Assembly (NCBI RefSeq): GCF_024436375.1
Contig: NZ_JAFMZM010000008.1
Span: 1 to 64,000, forward strand
Direction of reading: 5' to 3'
Source: Nocardioides astragali
Lineage (GTDB): Bacteria > Actinomycetota > Actinomycetes > Propionibacteriales > Nocardioidaceae
Length of the DNA stretch: 64,000 nt
Below are positions 61,072 to 64,000 of this stretch, piece by piece (positions within the stretch are counted from its first letter, which is position 1; each line of letters starts with the position of its first letter). Both the position numbers and the translations under genes were made by a program. The notes beneath the pieces are model-generated. The model saw nothing but the letters and a program-made list of their open reading frames with translations, was not told the origin of the DNA and searched no databases.

Positions 61072-61820
61072 CGGTCTCCGTCCTCTGTGTCGTCGGCCCT
61101 GTCGTGGGCCTGGGTGTTGGCAGTGGCGTTGTCTGGGGCGCCGTCAGGCAGGCGCAGAGCCTGTCCGGGGTGGATCAGGTCGGGGTCGTCGCCGACCACG
61201 TCGCGGTTGGCCTGCCAGATCGCACGCCAGCGGAGGTCGACCGAGCCCGAGTCGCCGGGGTGGCGCCGGGCGATGGACCACAGCGAGTCGCCGCGGCGGA
61301 CGACGTAGGTCCCGTTGCCTGTGACCTCGCGCCGGGCCCCGGGCTGGACCTGGGGCTGGATCTGGGGCTGGGCGTCGGGTTGTGGCCGGGCCTCGGCCGG
61401 CGCGTCGGGCGGGGACGGAGCGGTCCGCTGCGGGGGAGCGACCGTGCGCTCGGGCAGCGGCAGCCCGACCAGGACCTCGCTGCCGTCTCCTCCGGCGGCC
61501 AGCGCGGGGGCGCCCGTGCCCGCCAGCACTGCGGCGCCACAGGCGACCAGGACCAGCCGCCGGGTCGCGCCGCCGCCGGCCCGCGCGCTCCCGCTGAGAA
61601 CACCCGCCACGGTGAGCGTGGTGATCACCCACAGCCAGACGAGCGCCAGCGCCAGCCCTGTCGCGCACGTCGCGACGAGGAGGTCGGCGAACGCGTGGGG
61701 TCCGGCCGCGGTCCGGGACGCCCAGGCGCCGGGCACTGCACCCGCGGCCGCTCCGGCGGCCGCTGTCACGACCGACCACACGGCGACCGGTCGCCACGTG
61801 CTGCTGTTCCCCCGAGACAC
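61068..61820 (-). CDS. LysM domain membrane protein
   Basis: 250 aa: about three hydrophobic segments in the first 110 residues, a Pro/Gln-rich linker with QPQIQPQVQPG, and a C-terminal LysM domain (YVVRRGDSLWSIARRHPG ... WRAIWQANRDVVGDDPDLIH PGQALRLP) that binds peptidoglycan. The GTG at 61820 is chosen because GAAAGG lies 6 nt upstream and the 11 codons before it cover the promoter; an ATG at 61853 is the alternative. Operon with the Rv3235-family gene. Confidence 0.82.
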   Translation of the reverse strand: MSRGNSSTWRPVAVWSVVTAAAGAAAGAVPGAWASRTAAGPHAFADLLVATCATGLALALVWLWVITTLTVAGVLSGSARAGGGATRRLVLVACGAAVLAGTGAPALAAGGDGSEVLVGLPLPERTVAPPQRTAPSPPDAPAEARPQPDAQPQIQPQVQPGARREVTGNGTYVVRRGDSLWSIARRHPGDSGSVDLRWRAIWQANRDVVGDDPDLIHPGQALRLPDGAPDNATANTQAHDRADDTEDGDR

Positions 61821-61821
61821 G

Positions 61822-61880
61822 TCAAACCTTTCGTTTGCGTCTATTTGCATCATTCAACGAAGGTTTGAATCCGATGTCAA
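61822..61880 (-). promoter_or_regulatory. Promoter of the LysM operon with long inverted repeat
   Basis: Read on the minus strand: TTGACA (61880-61875), 17-nt spacer, TTGAAT (61857-61852). An almost perfect inverted repeat flanks the start region: TCAAACCTTTCGT (61822-61834) against ACGAAGGTTTGA (61857-61868), one base unpaired. One arm lies in the -35/-10 spacer and the other overlaps the ribosome site, so it acts, if at all, at DNA level. The region is markedly AT-rich. Confidence 0.62.
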
Positions 61881-61921
61881 CGGGTTCTCCCCAGCGCGGC
61901 GACGGCCTCTAGGCTCACGGC

Positions 61922-62476
61922 ATGTCGTGGGAGAACGAGCTGTTCGCGCTGTTCGACGACCTCGAGGGCCAGGCCACCGCGCTGTGGGAGGCCGACCGCG
62001 AGGCGGAGCTGGCCGACCGGGCGCGGACCGAGTACGGCTCGGTCACGCTCGCGAGCCGGCTGATGGCCTCGCGCGGCGAGGAGGTCGCCCTCCACCTCCC
62101 GCACGTGGGGCGCATCGAGGGTCGCCTGGACCGGGTCGGTGGGTCATGGTGCCTGCTGGGCGGCCAGGGACAGGACTGGATCGTGCCGCTGCGCTGGGTC
62201 GTCGGCGTACGGGGAGCGAGCGAGCGGTCGGTCCCTGAGGTGGCGTGGTCACCGGTCGACCGGCTCGGCCTGCGGGCGGCCCTGCGGCGGGTCGCCGACG
62301 CCGAGGCGCGCTGCGTGGTGCACCTCGTCGACGGCACCCGCCACGAGGCGTACGTCGAGCGCGTCGGCGCCGACTTCCTGGAGTGTCGCTCCGGGGCGGA
62401 CCGCCTGGGCGACCTGTTGCTGGTGCCGTACGACGGGCTGGTGGCGGTGCAGAGCCGCGAGGACCAGCGGACCTAG
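61922..62476 (+). CDS. Conserved hypothetical protein
   Basis: 184 aa, no signal peptide or membrane helix. A helical head (MSWENELFALFDDLEGQATA) is followed by two small beta-rich units (VALHLPHVGRIEGRLDRVGG; ARCVVHLVDGTRHEAYVERV) and an end LLLVPYDGLVAVQSRE that recalls Sm/PRC-barrel-like folds. I do not recognise a named family; similar proteins occur beside secA and tatB in actinobacteria as far as I know. ATG 6 nt after TAGGCT. Confidence 0.75.
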   Translation: MSWENELFALFDDLEGQATALWEADREAELADRARTEYGSVTLASRLMASRGEEVALHLPHVGRIEGRLDRVGGSWCLLGGQGQDWIVPLRWVVGVRGASERSVPEVAWSPVDRLGLRAALRRVADAEARCVVHLVDGTRHEAYVERVGADFLECRSGADRLGDLLLVPYDGLVAVQSREDQRT

Positions 62477-62496
62477 CTGGAGATCTGGCTGGAGAT

Positions 62497-62817
62497 CTAG
62501 GTGGCCTCGACGTCGTAGGGCGGGACCTGCCCCTCGGCCAGCGTGGGCTTGGTGGCCCGCTCGCGGTCGACCTCCGCCATCGCCTCGCTGATGTGCTTGC
62601 GCACGATTGCGCGGGGGTCGAGGTCGCGCAGCTGGAGGTCGGCGTACTCCGGGCCGAGCTCGTTGCGGAGCTCGTCGCGGGCGTTGTGGGCCATGCCGCG
62701 GGCACGGTGGAGCAGCTGGGCGGCCTGGCGCGCGAGGTCGGGCAGCTTGTCCGGACCCAGCACGACGACCGCCACGAGGGCGATCACGGCCAGCTCGAGG
62801 AGCCCCACGTCGAACAT
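62497..62817 (-). CDS. tatB: Sec-independent translocase subunit TatB
   Basis: 106 aa: N-terminal membrane helix (LLELAVIALVAVVVLGPDKL) with the Gly-Pro hinge, an amphipathic helix (PDLARQAAQLLHRARGMAHN) and a charged tail. It forms the Tat receptor with TatC for folded precursor proteins. ATG 6 nt after TAGGTT. It lies just after the Mrp-type gene in the same direction, a common actinobacterial order. Confidence 0.92.
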   Translation of the reverse strand: MFDVGLLELAVIALVAVVVLGPDKLPDLARQAAQLLHRARGMAHNARDELRNELGPEYADLQLRDLDPRAIVRKHISEAMAEVDRERATKPTLAEGQVPPYDVEAT

Positions 62818-62833
62818 GCTCAGAACCTACTGG

Positions 62834-63994
62834 TCAGAACTTGCTGGTGGGGGTCAGTCCGAGCTGCATCCCGGCAAGTCCCCGGCCGCGACCCGACAGG
62901 GTCTGGGCCACGCGGGTGAGCTCGCGGGCCGCGGGAGCGGTCGGATCGGCGTCCACGATGGGCTTGCCGACGTCACCGCCCTCGCGCAACGCGAGGTCGA
63001 GCGGGATGCTGCCCAGGACCGGGACGTCGTAGCCGAACCGCTCGGACAGGGTTCGCGCCACGCGGGCACCTCCGCCGCTGCCGAACACCTCGAGCCGGTG
63101 GTCGTCCTCGGCGGGACAGTGGGGGCAGGGGAGGTAGCTCATGTTCTCGACGACGCCGACGACCCGCTGGTGCATCATCGAGGCCATGGTGCCGGCGCGC
63201 TCGGCGACCTCGGCCGCGGCCTCCTGCGGAGTGGTGACGACCACGACCTCGGCACTGGGCAGGTGCTGGCCCAGCGAGATCGCGACGTCGCCGGTGCCGG
63301 GGGGCAGGTCGAGGAGGAGGACGTCGAGGTCGCCCCAGTAGACGTCGGCGAGCATCTGGACGAGCGCCCGGTCGAGCATCGGTCCGCGCCACGCGACGAC
63401 CTGGTCGCGGCGCGGCTTGAGCATGCCGATCGAGATCACCGAGACACCGCTGGGGGTGGGCACCGGCATGATCAGGTCGTCGACCTGGGTGGGGCTGCTG
63501 TCGGCGATGCCCAGCATGGCCGGGACCGAGTGGCCGTAGATGTCGGCGTCGACGATGCCGACCTTGAGGCCCTCCTTCGCCAGTGCGAGAGCGAGGTTGA
63601 CCGTGACCGACGACTTGCCGACGCCGCCCTTGCCGCTGGCGATGGCGATGACCTTGGTCAGCGAGCCCGGCTGGGCGAACGGGATCTCGCGCTGGGCGCG
63701 GCCGTCGCTCAGGATCTCCTTGAGGCCGGCGCGCTGCTCGGCCGTCATCACGCCCAGGCTGAGGTCCACCGACGCGACGCCGGGGACGGCCGACACGGCG
63801 GCGGTCACGTCGCGGTTGATCGTGTCCTTGAGCGGGCAGCCCGCCACCGTCAGCAGCACGTGGACCGCGACCGAGCCGTCCGGAGCCACCTCGACGGAGT
63901 CCACCATCCCCAGGTCAGTGATCGGACGCTTGATCTCCGGGTCGTTGACGGTCGCGAGTGCGTCCATCACCTGCTGCTGCGTGGGGGTGCTCAT
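62834..63994 (-). CDS. mrp: Mrp/NBP35-type iron-sulfur cluster carrier ATPase
   Basis: 386 aa: N-terminal DUF59/MIP18 domain (VMDALATVNDPEIKRPITDL), then a deviant Walker A GKGGVGKSS in AIASGKGGVGKSSVTVNLAL, DADIYGHSVPAMLG, LLLDLPPGTGDVAISLGQ and the cluster-binding CPHC. It is predicted to assemble and carry Fe-S clusters. The ATG lies 6 nt from the window end, so its promoter is outside. Confidence 0.94.
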   Translation of the reverse strand: MSTPTQQQVMDALATVNDPEIKRPITDLGMVDSVEVAPDGSVAVHVLLTVAGCPLKDTINRDVTAAVSAVPGVASVDLSLGVMTAEQRAGLKEILSDGRAQREIPFAQPGSLTKVIAIASGKGGVGKSSVTVNLALALAKEGLKVGIVDADIYGHSVPAMLGIADSSPTQVDDLIMPVPTPSGVSVISIGMLKPRRDQVVAWRGPMLDRALVQMLADVYWGDLDVLLLDLPPGTGDVAISLGQHLPSAEVVVVTTPQEAAAEVAERAGTMASMMHQRVVGVVENMSYLPCPHCPAEDDHRLEVFGSGGGARVARTLSERFGYDVPVLGSIPLDLALREGGDVGKPIVDADPTAPAARELTRVAQTLSGRGRGLAGMQLGLTPTSKF

Positions 63995-64000
63995 GATCGA

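Overview
The window is a very GC-rich chromosome segment with dense, short-spaced genes, many GTG starts, and a gene order that matches conserved actinobacterial blocks: accD5-birA-PH-cyclase-purK-purE-fadE; fbiA/fbiB-whiB-DUF5719-DUF3499-Trm112-SIS; ahcY-mtrA-mtrB-lpqB-comF-hpf-RR-secA-Rv3235 family. Gene content and style suggest a member of the Nocardioidaceae (Nocardioides-like). This is inferred from gene content, not from a marker gene comparison. About half of the genes start with an ATG or GTG placed 6-8 nt after a TAnnnT-type -10 box, so leaderless transcripts look like the default here.

Layout. 1-6.9 kb: start of an acyl-CoA carboxylase beta subunit on the minus strand, then birA, a PH-domain membrane protein, a class III nucleotidyl cyclase, an orphan winged-helix protein, purK, purE, a membrane acyltransferase and a Gfo/Idh/MocA oxidoreductase. 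6.9-8.0 kb: a complete 1080-bp IS481-type insertion sequence with a frameshifted transposase, sitting exactly in the overlapping stop codons of two convergent genes. 8.0-11.4 kb: arfB, lhgO, a CoA-binding protein and an acyl-CoA dehydrogenase. 11.4-15.3 kb: a copper-type cluster (His-rich lipoprotein, CopC-CopD-YtkA fusion, YcnI, small membrane protein). 15.3-16.6 kb: a PadR regulator with a DUF1707 protein and a palindromic operator. 16.6-30.5 kb: a cell-wall polymer region with two LCP ligases, two GT2 enzymes, UDP-galactopyranose mutase, a GlfT2-type galactofuranosyltransferase, a Wzm/Wzt-type exporter and a secreted amidase with FG-GAP repeats.

30.5-40.9 kb: TIGR03089 and DUF3105 proteins, F420 genes fbiB and fbiA, divergent whiB, a 970-aa GT2/membrane protein with DUF5719, a metallopeptidase-like protein, DUF3499, Trm112-like and SIS proteins. 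40.9-46.3 kb: an accessory stretch of small single genes (secreted protein, three acetyltransferase-type or NTF2-like families, nucleotidyltransferase, VOC, isochorismatase) with a decayed DUF222 gene. 46.3-64 kb: DUF808, ahcY, mtrAB-lpqB, comF, a large structured RNA before hpf, a LuxR-type response regulator, a YcaQ-type glycosylase, secA, GrpB, Rv3235-like, LysM, a hypothetical protein, tatB and an Mrp-type ATPase.

The most notable items are (i) a leader of about 410 nt before hpf, closed by a perfect 15-bp long-range helix and filled with local hairpins, best explained as a raiA-type noncoding RNA; (ii) 9-bp-period TGTGAC repeats in the promoters of an LCP gene and the amidase gene that resemble MtrA boxes, with mtrA itself in the window; (iii) a compact galactofuran synthesis and export cluster; (iv) the stop-codon-preserving IS insertion. 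I saw no tRNA, rRNA or CRISPR array.
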